26,797 nt of DNA from CAG-877 sp963660495 (GCA_963660495.1 CAVKYO010000054.1:1-26797); one strand, 5' to 3'; positions 7,207 through 15,548 are shown, counted from the first letter of the stretch. Notes: generated by a model from the letters alone, not told the origin. Numbers and translations are program-made.

Positions 7207-9063
7207 CTAATTATCCAAATACTTCTCAAGTATTTTATGTAAATCTTTATATTTAAATGGTTTAGCTAAATAATCACTAAATCCTTCACTAACATACCGT
7301 TCTCTAGAGCCAGAATATGAGTTAGCCGTTAAAGCAATAATTGGAATACTACATCCATCATCTCTTAACATATGAACAGTAGCAATACCATCTAATTCAG
7401 GCATCATATGATCCAAGAAAATTATATCGTAATGATTTCTCTTAACTAAATCAATACAATCTCTACCATTAGAAGCACTACTTAACTCTAAATTAAATTG
7501 ACCAAGTAAACGCATAGCCAATTTAACATTAACAGCATTATCATCAACTATTAAAGCCTTTTTACCAGTAAAGTCTAATAATTTTCTTTCAACGATATGA
7601 GAATTGTCAATAGAAACAGCACCAATTTTCATATCATCAATAACATCTTGATCAATACTTATAAGATATCTAGTACCTTTACCTTTTTCATTTCTAAAAT
7701 CAATTGTTCCACCTAATATTTCAATAAGTCTTTTAGCAACAATTAAACCAAGCTTAATACTATCAGTACCTATTGTAGAACCTTCCTCAGAAAAGTCTTC
7801 AAAACTCTTATTAAATTCAGCCTCTGTCATTTCATGACCCGTATTAGCAATAATCAAACTAAGTTTAAATGTTTCACCAACGTATGCACCACCAACATCA
7901 AGTGATACACTACCAAATTTAGTATGACTAATAGCGTTAGCTAAAATATTAACCAAAATCTTAAATAACTTATCAGAGTCACCTTTATACTTAGTAGGAA
8001 TATTACCATCAACATTAATCTTAAAATCTAATACATCCCTACTTATCTTAGAAACTATAACACTATTAACCTCAAATAATAAATCTTCAATTTTATACTC
8101 TTTTAAATCAACAGTTTCCTTACCAGATTCAATTCTAGATATATCCAAAATATTATTAATTAACTCAAGTAAAGCAGCACTAGCTTCTTTTATATCTTTT
8201 GTATCCCTTTTAACAATTTCCTCAGTAAGAACCTTTTCTTCTAACATAGCTTGACTAAATCCTAAGATTGTATTCATAGGAGTTCTAATTTCATGAGAAA
8301 TACTTGATAAGAAATCACTTTTTGCTTGATTAGCTTTTTCAGCTTCTTGTCTACTTTCCTCAGCCTGAGATAACAATTTAGTATCTTGACTTTCAACCGT
8401 AAAATACATTGCCATAAGTAAATAAGTATATAAGAAATAAATATAATTAAGTCTATAAGAAAAGAAAACAAACTCAATTCCTGTTAATATAACAAATGAT
8501 ACACTAAAGAATGTAATTGGAATATTTAATTCTTTAGGCTTAGTTTTTCTATATCTTAACATGACAACTAATATAGCAATAGAACCAATTCCTCCTAATG
8601 CATAAACTGGATATAAAGCAGGTCCACCTATTACATAATAATTAGGATTAACAGCAGCATGGAATGTTACTGTAGAAAAACAAGAAACAGCATAAATAAT
8701 AGCATCCAATACAAGTAATACTAAAGCTAATATTCTTCTATATTTAGCTTGATTACTAATAGCACCAGAGTCAATAGTAACAGCATAAATATAAACGAAA
8801 ACAACTGTCATCCATACAATATCAGCTAAAATATGTATACGACAAATAATTTCTGTAAAAATAGGATGTTCTTGCATATGAGTAATAGAATATAAACATC
8901 CTAACTCTAATATCCCTATAACAACCAAAGAAATTACCAGGAACTTATACAATACCATTGTAAACCTTCCACCAATGTTAGCTTTTTTCTTCCAAAAATA
9001 TAAACACATAATAACAATTGCATATGAAAATGCAACTATACTTAGTGCCGAACTAAATATCAT
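7207..9063 (-). CDS. 7TM hybrid histidine kinase with degenerate ATPase domain
   Basis: 618 residues with the same layout as the downstream kinase but no linker or HPt. Seven membrane helices (about 3-222) precede a HisKA helix with His257 (SISHEIRTP). The ATPase domain departs from the family: the N box keeps Asn372 and Asn376 (NILANAISHT), but the G1 box reads ANTGHEM (Asn407 instead of the ATP-binding Asp, and no second Gly), and the G2 box reads GTDSIKLGL instead of GTGLGL. The receiver is complete: Asp507/Asp508, Asp551 (FLDHMMPELDG), Thr579 and Lys601 (YLAKP). It may therefore be a pseudokinase partner phosphorylated by the other kinase. The ATG at 9063 has the ribosome site GAGGGAG. 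It is the first gene of the kinase operon; the AT-rich 9064-9194 upstream should hold the promoter, but I see no convincing pair of boxes. Confidence 0.93.
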   Translation of the reverse strand: MIFSSALSIVAFSYAIVIMCLYFWKKKANIGGRFTMVLYKFLVISLVVIGILELGCLYSITHMQEHPIFTEIICRIHILADIVWMTVVFVYIYAVTIDSGAISNQAKYRRILALVLLVLDAIIYAVSCFSTVTFHAAVNPNYYVIGGPALYPVYALGGIGSIAILVVMLRYRKTKPKELNIPITFFSVSFVILTGIEFVFFSYRLNYIYFLYTYLLMAMYFTVESQDTKLLSQAEESRQEAEKANQAKSDFLSSISHEIRTPMNTILGFSQAMLEEKVLTEEIVKRDTKDIKEASAALLELINNILDISRIESGKETVDLKEYKIEDLLFEVNSVIVSKISRDVLDFKINVDGNIPTKYKGDSDKLFKILVNILANAISHTKFGSVSLDVGGAYVGETFKLSLIIANTGHEMTEAEFNKSFEDFSEEGSTIGTDSIKLGLIVAKRLIEILGGTIDFRNEKGKGTRYLISIDQDVIDDMKIGAVSIDNSHIVERKLLDFTGKKALIVDDNAVNVKLAMRLLGQFNLELSSASNGRDCIDLVKRNHYDIIFLDHMMPELDGIATVHMLRDDGCSIPIIALTANSYSGSRERYVSEGFSDYLAKPFKYKDLHKILEKYLDN

Positions 9064-9194
9064 TATTCCACTCCCTCTTATAAATATAAATAAGAATTAA
9101 TCTTACTCATATTCTTTTCTATCATATAATATAATTCTACAATAAAGATTAAAAAAATACAACAAATTAATAAATTAATTTATAAGAAAACAGT

Positions 9195-9223
9195 CAAAAA
9201 AGAGAATAACTAATTATCCTCTT
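9195..9223 (-). terminator. Intrinsic terminator of the phosphoketolase gene
   Basis: 10-bp stem (9200-9209 with 9214-9223, one G-U pair) with a 4-base loop, followed on the minus strand by TTTTTT. The hairpin overlaps the stop codon. Confidence 0.75.
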
Positions 9224-11558
9224 AAATATCCCATTTCCAATTTTTTATATATGGCATATCTTCACCATATTCATGTATATATTCTTTATGTTTTTCTAAC
9301 ATATCTAAGCACCAATCAATTAAGGCTTTACTAACATCTTTATATCTTGGTATTTCTTTTAAAGCAGAAATAACTAGGTTAAATCTATCTATTTCATTTT
9401 GTACTCTGATATCAAAAGTAGTAGTAATTGTACCTTCTTCTTTATATCCATGTACATGCATATTACGATTATGTCTCTTATATGTTAATTGATGAATTAA
9501 TGAAGGATATCCATGGAAGTTAAATATTATCGGCTTATCCTTTGTAAATATAGCGTCATATTCTTGATCACTCATACCATGTGGATGTGTCTCAGGTGAC
9601 TGTAATTTCATTAAATCAACTACATTAACAACTCTAATTTTTATACCTTTAACTGTTTTTCTTAAAATATCTACAGCCGCTAATGTTTCTAATGTAGGAG
9701 TCTCACCAGAACAAGCCATAATAACATCTGGATTTCCATTATCATTACTAGCAAAGTCCCATACTCCAAGTCCCTTAGTACAATGAATTTTAGCTTGTTC
9801 TTTAGTTAACCATTGTGGTCTAGGATGTTTAGAAGCAACTATTACATTTACATAATTTTTAGTTTTAATACAATGCTCAAAACAAGATAATAAACAGTTA
9901 GTATCAGGTGGCAAATACATTCTAATAACATCAGCTTTCTTAGTTACTAAATGATTTAAGAAACCTGGATCTTGATGTGTATATCCATTATGATCTTGTT
10001 GGAAAACATGTGAAACTAATAAATAGTTTAAAGAAGCAATTGGTGCTCTCCAAGGAATTTGATTACATACCTTTAACCATTTAGCATGTTGACTAGCCAT
10101 AGAATCAACTATTCTAACAAAAGCTTCATAACTATGAATAAATCCATATCTACCAGTTAATAAATAGCCTTCTAACATCCCTTGACATAAATGTTCAGAC
10201 AAATAAGAATCCATTACTCTACCAGTATTAGATAAAAATTCATCATCAGATTTAATCTTTTTAAAATTCCAAGTTCTATTTTCAACTTCAAAAATATGAT
10301 TAAATCTATTAGATAAAGCTTCATCTGGACCAAAGATTCTAAAGTTCTTATTCTCTTTATTTAACCTAAATACATCTCTTATATATTTACCAAGTTCCAT
10401 AGTATCTTGATTTTCTATACATCCTGGCTTTTTAACTTCTATTGCATAGTCCTGCCAATTAGGAGTAATAATATCTTTTAATAATAATCCACCATTAGCG
10501 TAAGGACTATTACCCATACATTTACTAGGTGTAGGACATAAATCTCTAAGTTCTTTAACAAGTCTACCATTAGTGTCAAACAATTCTTCTGGATGATAAC
10601 TAAGTAACCATTTTTCTAATGTCTTAATATTTTCTTGATTATCTCTAGTAATTGCGACAGGTACTTGATGTGCTCTAAAACTACCTTCAATTTTCTTTAA
10701 AGATATCTCTTTAGGACCAGTCCAACCTTTAGGTGTAGTTAAAACTATTAATGGATAATTTCCAACACCAGTCTTTTTTATTTTCTTTATATCTTTAACA
10801 ACTTTTTCTAATGTATCAGCCATTTTTTCATGCATTTTCATAGGATCAGAACCAGATACAAAATATGGTTTCCAACTAAGTCCATAGAAAAAGTCTTCCA
10901 TTTCTTCTTCACTCATTCTACCAAAAATAGTAGGATTAGCTATCTTATATCCATTACGATGTAATATTGGTAAAACAACACCATCATTTTTAAAGTTTAA
11001 GAATTTATTAATATTCCAAGATGTTGCTAGAGGACCAGTTTCAGCTTCTCCATCACCTACAACGCAAGCTGCTATTAAATCAGGATTATCTAAAACAGCT
11101 CCTGCTGCATGAGCCAAACTATAACCTAATTCTCCACCTTCATGAATAGAACCAGGTGTCTCAGGAGCAACATGTGAAGAAACACCACCAGGGAAACTAA
11201 ATTGTTTACAAAGTTTCTTTAAACCAGCTTCATCTTCAGTTATTTCTGGATAAAACTTAGTATAAATCCCTTCCAAATAGTTATTAGCAATCATTGCTTG
11301 TCCACCATGTCCTGGTCCAGATAAATAAATCATCTTTAAATCATACTTTTTTATAATTCTATTTAAATGCATATAAATAAAGTTTTGTCCAGGAGCAGTA
11401 CCCCAATGACCTACTACATTAGGTTTTATATCGGTAATAACTAATCCCCTTCTAACTAAAGGATTATCTAATAAATATAATTGAGCAACAGATAAGTAAT
11501 TTAACGCTCTAAAATACTTATTCATTTTATTTAATTCTTTTTTTGATAATACTGGCAT
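9222..11558 (-). CDS. xfp: Phosphoketolase (xylulose-5-phosphate/fructose-6-phosphate)
   Basis: 778-residue thiamine-diphosphate enzyme that splits xylulose 5-phosphate (and often fructose 6-phosphate) with phosphate into acetyl phosphate plus glyceraldehyde 3-phosphate (or erythrose 4-phosphate). It is the key enzyme of heterofermentative sugar use. Family signatures are plain: VGHWGTAPGQNF, YLSGPGHGGQA, FPGGVSSHVAPETPGSIHE, the ThDP-binding VVGDGEAETGP, and the C-terminal HQDHNGYTHQDPGF. Length matches the family (about 790). I chose the ATG at 11558 because AAGGAGGG (11564-11571) lies 5 bases upstream and the protein then begins MPVLSKKELNK; an upstream extension to 11591 would read through the ribosome site. 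The gene is monocistronic. Substrate preference cannot be read from the sequence. Confidence 0.97.
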   Translation of the reverse strand: MPVLSKKELNKMNKYFRALNYLSVAQLYLLDNPLVRRGLVITDIKPNVVGHWGTAPGQNFIYMHLNRIIKKYDLKMIYLSGPGHGGQAMIANNYLEGIYTKFYPEITEDEAGLKKLCKQFSFPGGVSSHVAPETPGSIHEGGELGYSLAHAAGAVLDNPDLIAACVVGDGEAETGPLATSWNINKFLNFKNDGVVLPILHRNGYKIANPTIFGRMSEEEMEDFFYGLSWKPYFVSGSDPMKMHEKMADTLEKVVKDIKKIKKTGVGNYPLIVLTTPKGWTGPKEISLKKIEGSFRAHQVPVAITRDNQENIKTLEKWLLSYHPEELFDTNGRLVKELRDLCPTPSKCMGNSPYANGGLLLKDIITPNWQDYAIEVKKPGCIENQDTMELGKYIRDVFRLNKENKNFRIFGPDEALSNRFNHIFEVENRTWNFKKIKSDDEFLSNTGRVMDSYLSEHLCQGMLEGYLLTGRYGFIHSYEAFVRIVDSMASQHAKWLKVCNQIPWRAPIASLNYLLVSHVFQQDHNGYTHQDPGFLNHLVTKKADVIRMYLPPDTNCLLSCFEHCIKTKNYVNVIVASKHPRPQWLTKEQAKIHCTKGLGVWDFASNDNGNPDVIMACSGETPTLETLAAVDILRKTVKGIKIRVVNVVDLMKLQSPETHPHGMSDQEYDAIFTKDKPIIFNFHGYPSLIHQLTYKRHNRNMHVHGYKEEGTITTTFDIRVQNEIDRFNLVISALKEIPRYKDVSKALIDWCLDMLEKHKEYIHEYGEDMPYIKNWKWDI

Positions 11559-11582
11559 AAACACCCTCCTTATTCTAAAAAT

Positions 11583-11590
11583 ATTATACA
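11583..11590 (-). promoter_or_regulatory. Likely -10 of the phosphoketolase promoter
   Basis: Minus-strand TATAAT (11583-11588) sits 24 bases before the start codon, immediately preceded by TG. No good -35 is visible: the expected position is an A/T run that doubles as the upstream gene's terminator tail. Confidence 0.4.
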
Positions 11591-11601
11591 TTAAAAGTGT
11601 A

Positions 11602-11637
11602 CAAAAAAAAAGATAAAAGAAATAAATTTCTCCTATC
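11602..11637 (-). terminator. Intrinsic terminator of the 362-aa lipoprotein gene
   Basis: 11-bp stem (11612-11622 with 11627-11637, two G-U pairs), 4-base loop, then a run of nine T on the minus strand. Confidence 0.82.
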
Positions 11638-11648
11638 CAAACAACAAA

Positions 11649-12737
11649 TTATAATACATCATTATTTGTAGGTGTAACACTATCAGTACTAGCAGCAGTA
11701 TTTACAGGTGCAACACCATCAGTACTACTAGCAGTATTTACAGGTGTAACACTATCAGTACTTGTAACAGTATTAGTAGCTGTAGTATTATCACTCATAA
11801 CAACACTTGGAGTAGCATTTACTACTGGTATCTCATTATTACTAACAGGATTTACAGGACTAACAACAACGTTATCAGTAGTACTAGTTCCAACTGTAAT
11901 ACCTTTCTTATTTTTCTTACTCTTTAATATAAAGAATACTAAAGCACCTAATACTAAAATTCCTATTACAACACATATTATAATATTAGTAATATTATAC
12001 ATAGCAAATGAAAATTCAACAACATCTACTCCTGAATCAGATTTTGACATCTCCATAAAATCCCAAGTTAAATGTTTACCATTATCTTCTTTACTAGTAG
12101 CATTACTACTAATAGCTTTATAAGGAAGTTTAACCTCAAACTTAGCATCCATATTAGCAGTTAATGCAGATAAATCAAAATCACTACCATAATCATCATC
12201 AAAATCATAGTCATAATCATCATCAGATTCATAGTCATAATCATAATCATCATCTAATGTAGTATCATCTTCCTCACGATAATTAAAATTACTAGATTCT
12301 GAATTTAATAAACCCTCAGAACTATCATCAAATTTAACAGTATAAGTATTTTTCAAAAATCCTTTTTTTACTAAAAATATTTTTGCATTTTCCTCTTCAT
12401 AAATTGAAGAAAAACTTACAGCTTCTAAGTCTTTTTCACTACTTACATCATCAATATTAGCAATATTACATGTAATTACAGCTTCTAACTTTTCAGTATC
12501 ATTATTAACTTTTGAAGAACAATTCTTATTTTTTATATCTTTACCAAATTCAGATTCATCAAAATCTTTTTCTTCAGTCAATCCAAAAGATGATAAATAT
12601 GATTTATCAATAGAAGTTACCATATCAAAACTCATGGATTTATCCTTTTTAATTTCCAAAGTAGCATTCATCTTAACACATCCAGATGTCAACATAAGCA
12701 TAACAGCAATCAATAATAATTTAATTTTTTTTCTCAT
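11649..12737 (-). CDS. Lipoprotein with C-terminal membrane helix (LppM/DUF3153-like)
   Basis: 362 residues. The N-terminal signal peptide ends in lipobox LTSGC, so Cys20 should be lipidated and the domain held outside the membrane. VKMNATLEIKKDKSMSFDM right after it resembles the start of LppM/DUF3153-type domains (moderate confidence). Residues about 156-188 form a very acidic Asp/Tyr tract. A membrane helix at about 250-272 is followed by KSKKNKKG, which by the positive-inside rule puts the last 85 residues in the cytoplasm. That tail is Thr/Ser/Asn/Val rich and ends with three 12-residue repeats of STDSVTPVNTA type. A promoter (12763-12791), an AAGGAG ribosome site and its own terminator make it a single-gene unit. 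Function unknown. Confidence 0.8.
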   Translation of the reverse strand: MRKKIKLLLIAVMLMLTSGCVKMNATLEIKKDKSMSFDMVTSIDKSYLSSFGLTEEKDFDESEFGKDIKNKNCSSKVNNDTEKLEAVITCNIANIDDVSSEKDLEAVSFSSIYEEENAKIFLVKKGFLKNTYTVKFDDSSEGLLNSESSNFNYREEDDTTLDDDYDYDYESDDDYDYDFDDDYGSDFDLSALTANMDAKFEVKLPYKAISSNATSKEDNGKHLTWDFMEMSKSDSGVDVVEFSFAMYNITNIIICVVIGILVLGALVFFILKSKKNKKGITVGTSTTDNVVVSPVNPVSNNEIPVVNATPSVVMSDNTTATNTVTSTDSVTPVNTASSTDGVAPVNTAASTDSVTPTNNDVL

Positions 12738-12762
12738 AATACAACTCCTTTACTTTAACTAA

Positions 12763-12791
12763 AGTATAAATCATTTTCTAAAAAAAGTAAA
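12763..12791 (-). promoter_or_regulatory. Promoter of the 362-aa lipoprotein gene
   Basis: Minus-strand -35 TTTACT (12786-12791), 17-base spacer, -10 TATACT (12763-12768), about 25 bases before the start codon. Confidence 0.6.
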
Positions 12792-12793
12792 AC

Positions 12794-12819
12794 AAAAAAA
12801 GAGAATTTTTCATCTCTTT
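12794..12819 (-). terminator. Intrinsic terminator of htpG
   Basis: Stem AAAGAGA/TCTCTTT (12798-12804, 12813-12819) with an 8-base loop, then a T run on the minus strand; it starts just past the htpG stop codon. Confidence 0.8.
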
Positions 12820-12821
12820 AC

Positions 12822-14702
12822 TTATTTAGAAATAACTTCACAAATCAAAGTACTTATCTCTGTTGGATTATCTATTGGAAGTCCCGCTATCATCTTAGCT
12901 TCTGCATAAAGTATCTTTGTATATTTATCAAATTCTTCTTTATCATTTTCATACAAATTCTTTAATTTTTCCGCTATTTTATGTTTCTCATTTATTTCTA
13001 ACACTTTTTCAGCTTTAATACCCATATCATTAGGCATAGCGTCAAATACTTTTTGCATTTCAATAGAAACATCACCTTTAGTAGTCAAACATACCGGATG
13101 CTTTTTTAGTTTATTACTGAATTTAACTTCACTAACTTCACCTATTTCTTCTTTCATATGTTTTAAAAGTTCACTATTATCTTCATTAGCCTTTTTAGTA
13201 GCCTCTTTTTCCTCTTCACTTTCTAAGTTCAAATCTTCATTTTCTACATTAGCAAACTTCTTACTATCATATTCTTGAATAGCTGTAATAGCGAACTCAT
13301 CAACATAATCTGTTAAATATAAAATATCAAAATCATGATCTTTTACTTGTTCAACATTAGGCATAGAATCAATTTTCTTAATAGAAGCTCCTGCTGCATA
13401 ATAAATCTTTTCTTGACCTTCTTTCATATTATCAACATATTCTTTTAAAGTAACAAGTTTTTCCTCTTTAGCTGAATAAAACATAATCAAGTCTTTTAAC
13501 TTATCTTTATCAGCACCAAAGTTATTATAAACACCATACTTTAATTGAACACCAAATGTCTTAAAGAATGAAATATAACTTTCACGATCATTTTTCAACA
13601 TTTCTTCTAATTCTTTACGAATCTTACTCTCTATATTTTTAGCAATTAATTTTAAATTATGACTTTCTTGTAATACCTCTCTAGAAATATTTAATGATAA
13701 GTCTTCACTATCAACAACACCCTTAATGAAACTAAAGTAATCAGGTAATAAGTCCGCACATTTTTCCATTATCATAACACCATTTGCATATAAACTAAGA
13801 CCTTTTTCATAATCTTGTGTATAAAAATCATATGGTGCATGACTAGGTATAAATAATAATGATTTATATGAACACATTCCTTCAACTGAAGAAGTAATTA
13901 TTTTTAATGGCTTATCATAATCATTAAACTTATCCATATAGAAGTTTTCATAATCAGCATCTTCTACTTCACTCTTACTCTTCTTCCATATTGGAACCAT
14001 ACTATTTAATGTTTCTAATACTTTTTTATCTTCATATTCATGTTTTTCTTCATCTTTTAATTCATGATGAGTAACTTCCATCTTAATAGGAAAACTTATA
14101 TAATCAGAATATTTCTTAACTAATCCTTTAATTTGATATTCATCTAAGTACTTACAATAATCTTCTTCCTCTGTATCCTCTTTAATATGTAATACTATCT
14201 TAGTACCAGAATCAGCCTTTTTAGTTTTCTTAATAGTATAACCATCTGCTCCTTCACTTTCCCATGTATAAGCTTCATCACTATCAATAGATTTAGATGT
14301 AACAATAATCTTATCGCTAACCATAAAAGCTGAATAGAATCCAACACCAAACTGACCTATAACGTCAACTTTCTCATCCTTACTCATACCTTCTTTAAAA
14401 GCAAGTGTACCAGACTTCGCAATAGTACCTAAATTACTTTCAAGTTCTTCTTTACTCATACCACAACCAGTATCAGTAATAGTTAAAGTACGTTTATCTT
14501 TATCAATATCTAAACGTATATATAAATCATCTTTCTTTACTTTTACTTTTTTATCTGTTAAAGAACGATAATATAACTTATCTAGTGCATCTGAAGCATT
14601 AGAAATTAACTCTCTTAAAAATATATCTTTATTAGTATAAATTGAATTAATCATTAAATCTAAAAGTCTCTTAGATTCAGATTTAAATTCATGTTTTTCC
14701 AT
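12822..14702 (-). CDS. htpG: Molecular chaperone HtpG (bacterial Hsp90)
   Basis: 626-residue Hsp90-family ATPase, full length for HtpG, which remodels client proteins in the cytosol as a dimer. The N-terminal GHKL ATP-binding domain carries ELISNASDALDKL (Glu31, Asn35, Asp38), DTGCGMSKEEL (77-87), LGTIAKSGT (91-99) and the lid motif GQFGVGFYS (116-124). The middle domain follows with the family sequence NISREVLQES, then a C-terminal dimerisation domain; a short charged stretch (EEEKEATKKANED) precedes the latter. The ATG at 14702 has ribosome site AGGGAG and lies downstream of a promoter with a CIRCE-like operator, so HrcA control is predicted. The gene is monocistronic. Confidence 0.98.
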   Translation of the reverse strand: MEKHEFKSESKRLLDLMINSIYTNKDIFLRELISNASDALDKLYYRSLTDKKVKVKKDDLYIRLDIDKDKRTLTITDTGCGMSKEELESNLGTIAKSGTLAFKEGMSKDEKVDVIGQFGVGFYSAFMVSDKIIVTSKSIDSDEAYTWESEGADGYTIKKTKKADSGTKIVLHIKEDTEEEDYCKYLDEYQIKGLVKKYSDYISFPIKMEVTHHELKDEEKHEYEDKKVLETLNSMVPIWKKSKSEVEDADYENFYMDKFNDYDKPLKIITSSVEGMCSYKSLLFIPSHAPYDFYTQDYEKGLSLYANGVMIMEKCADLLPDYFSFIKGVVDSEDLSLNISREVLQESHNLKLIAKNIESKIRKELEEMLKNDRESYISFFKTFGVQLKYGVYNNFGADKDKLKDLIMFYSAKEEKLVTLKEYVDNMKEGQEKIYYAAGASIKKIDSMPNVEQVKDHDFDILYLTDYVDEFAITAIQEYDSKKFANVENEDLNLESEEEKEATKKANEDNSELLKHMKEEIGEVSEVKFSNKLKKHPVCLTTKGDVSIEMQKVFDAMPNDMGIKAEKVLEINEKHKIAEKLKNLYENDKEEFDKYTKILYAEAKMIAGLPIDNPTEISTLICEVISK

Positions 14703-14724
14703 GTAATCATCTCCCTACATTTTA

Positions 14725-14753
14725 CTTATAACACTATTTTTAGCAGTTGTCAA
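14725..14753 (-). promoter_or_regulatory. htpG promoter
   Basis: Minus-strand -35 TTGACA (14748-14753), 17-base spacer, -10 TATAAG (14725-14730). Its placement relative to the operator is identical, base for base, to the hsp20 promoter. Confidence 0.78.
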
Positions 14754-14766
14754 TAATGAGTGCCAA
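14740..14766. promoter_or_regulatory. CIRCE-like operator upstream of htpG
   Basis: Arms TTAGCAGTT (14740-14748) and GAGTGCCAA (14758-14766) with a 9-base spacer. Against the CIRCE consensus the left arm has two changes and the right arm one. The spacer carries most of the -35 box, as at hsp20. Confidence 0.8.
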
Positions 14767-14780
14767 TTTATTTTTAATAT

Positions 14781-14804
14781 AAAAGAAGATTAACTAAAAT
14801 CTTC
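14781..14804 (-). terminator. Intrinsic terminator after the 42-aa gene
   Basis: Stem GAAGATT/AATCTTC (14785-14791, 14798-14804), 6-base loop, followed on the minus strand by TTTT. It lies 15 bases after the small gene's stop and ahead of the htpG operator. Confidence 0.65.
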
Positions 14805-14819
14805 CTTTTTCTTAAACTC

Positions 14820-14948
14820 CTAACTCAATAACGCTATTAACATACCAGCAATAAAGAACGCACTAGAAGCAATAATTATAGAAGTTCCAATTACTTCTGC
14901 ATATCCAAACTCATTTAAATGACTCTTTTCTTTATTTTCATCTTTCAT
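14820..14948 (-). CDS. Small single-span membrane protein (42 aa)
   Basis: Unrecognised. A charged N-terminus (MKDENKEKSHLNEFGYAE) is followed by one hydrophobic helix (about residues 19-41, VIGTSIIIASSAFF and on to LIALLS) that runs to the end of the protein. Support for it being a gene: a Shine-Dalgarno GAGG 7 bases before the ATG at 14948, a promoter-like pair at 14973-15001, a hairpin terminator at 14781-14804, and a codon pattern like its neighbours. The hydrophilic head is negatively charged overall, so the orientation of the helix is uncertain. It stands alone between the CnaB-like gene pair and htpG; no function is proposed. Confidence 0.7.
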   Translation of the reverse strand: MKDENKEKSHLNEFGYAEVIGTSIIIASSAFFIAGMLIALLS

Positions 14949-14972
14949 ACTACAACCTCACTATCATAATCT

Positions 14973-15001
14973 ACTATAACAAGTATATCATATTACTTCA
15001 A
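14973..15001 (-). promoter_or_regulatory. Promoter of the 42-aa membrane protein gene
   Basis: Minus-strand -35 TTGAAG (14996-15001), 17-base spacer, -10 TATAGT (14973-14978). It starts directly after the stop codon of the preceding gene. Confidence 0.5.
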
Positions 15002-15005
15002 ATTA

Positions 15006-15548
15006 TCAAACTACTTCTTTTAAAACAATTTCACCAGACTCAATTGGAAGTCCCGAATAATTAGCATCAGTCAATTTAAAAGTCCTCTCAGGTGCCTTAG
15101 CATTTTGTATTTCCATAGTAGTCTCTTCACTAGTTAACATTATCTTCTGTACCTCTTTATTAAAAGTATGACCTAAATCCCCAGATACTTGTTTAAAATA
15201 AACATATGGTGCATTACTACTAGCATATGGAACATGTAAAAATGTTGCACTACCTACACTATCAGTAGTAATAGCATCTCCATAAACATTACCTAAAGAA
15301 TCACACCTATAAAATATCGCACCAGTAACAGGACTACCAGAATCTTCTCCTGTTTCAGATACATGTAAAGTTAACTTACCAGTTGCCGCAAGATTAAAAT
15401 CAAGTGACGAAGTATCAGAAGATATTGTAATACGACTAGGATTTAAAGTAGTACTATCATAACCTAACACACTAGCACTAACAAGATAATTTCCTTCAAC
15501 AAACTCCTTAGTTCCAACACCATTATTAATAGAAACTATATATTCCAT
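15006..15548 (-). CDS. CnaB/SpaA-like beta-rich protein with C-terminal GLPIE motif (180 aa)
   Basis: No signal peptide or membrane helix. Two beta-sandwich-like modules can be seen: residues 1-55 (EGNYLVSASVLGYDS is typical of carboxypeptidase-regulatory/CnaB folds) and about 56-150 (GKLTLHVSETGEDSGSPV, then GAIFYRCDSLGNVYG, then TTDSVGSATFLHVPY, a SpaA/prealbumin-like pattern). Residues about 155-177 carry FKLTDANYSGLPIESGEI, a motif shared with the C-terminus of the upstream gene. The protein is clearly homologous over its first 150 residues to the 151-aa protein at 20914-21369. The start overlaps the upstream gene by 13 bases, which suggests coupled translation. The stop is TGA followed at once by TAA. 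No isopeptide lysine can be assigned with confidence; function unknown. Confidence 0.8.
   Translation of the reverse strand: MEYIVSINNGVGTKEFVEGNYLVSASVLGYDSTTLNPSRITISSDTSSLDFNLAATGKLTLHVSETGEDSGSPVTGAIFYRCDSLGNVYGDAITTDSVGSATFLHVPYASSNAPYVYFKQVSGDLGHTFNKEVQKIMLTSEETTMEIQNAKAPERTFKLTDANYSGLPIESGEIVLKEVV

Noticed and set aside
15006..15140. LPxTG-type sortase signal in the GLPIESGE motif
   Set aside because: The residues are LPIESG, not LPxTG, and no hydrophobic helix and basic tail follow.
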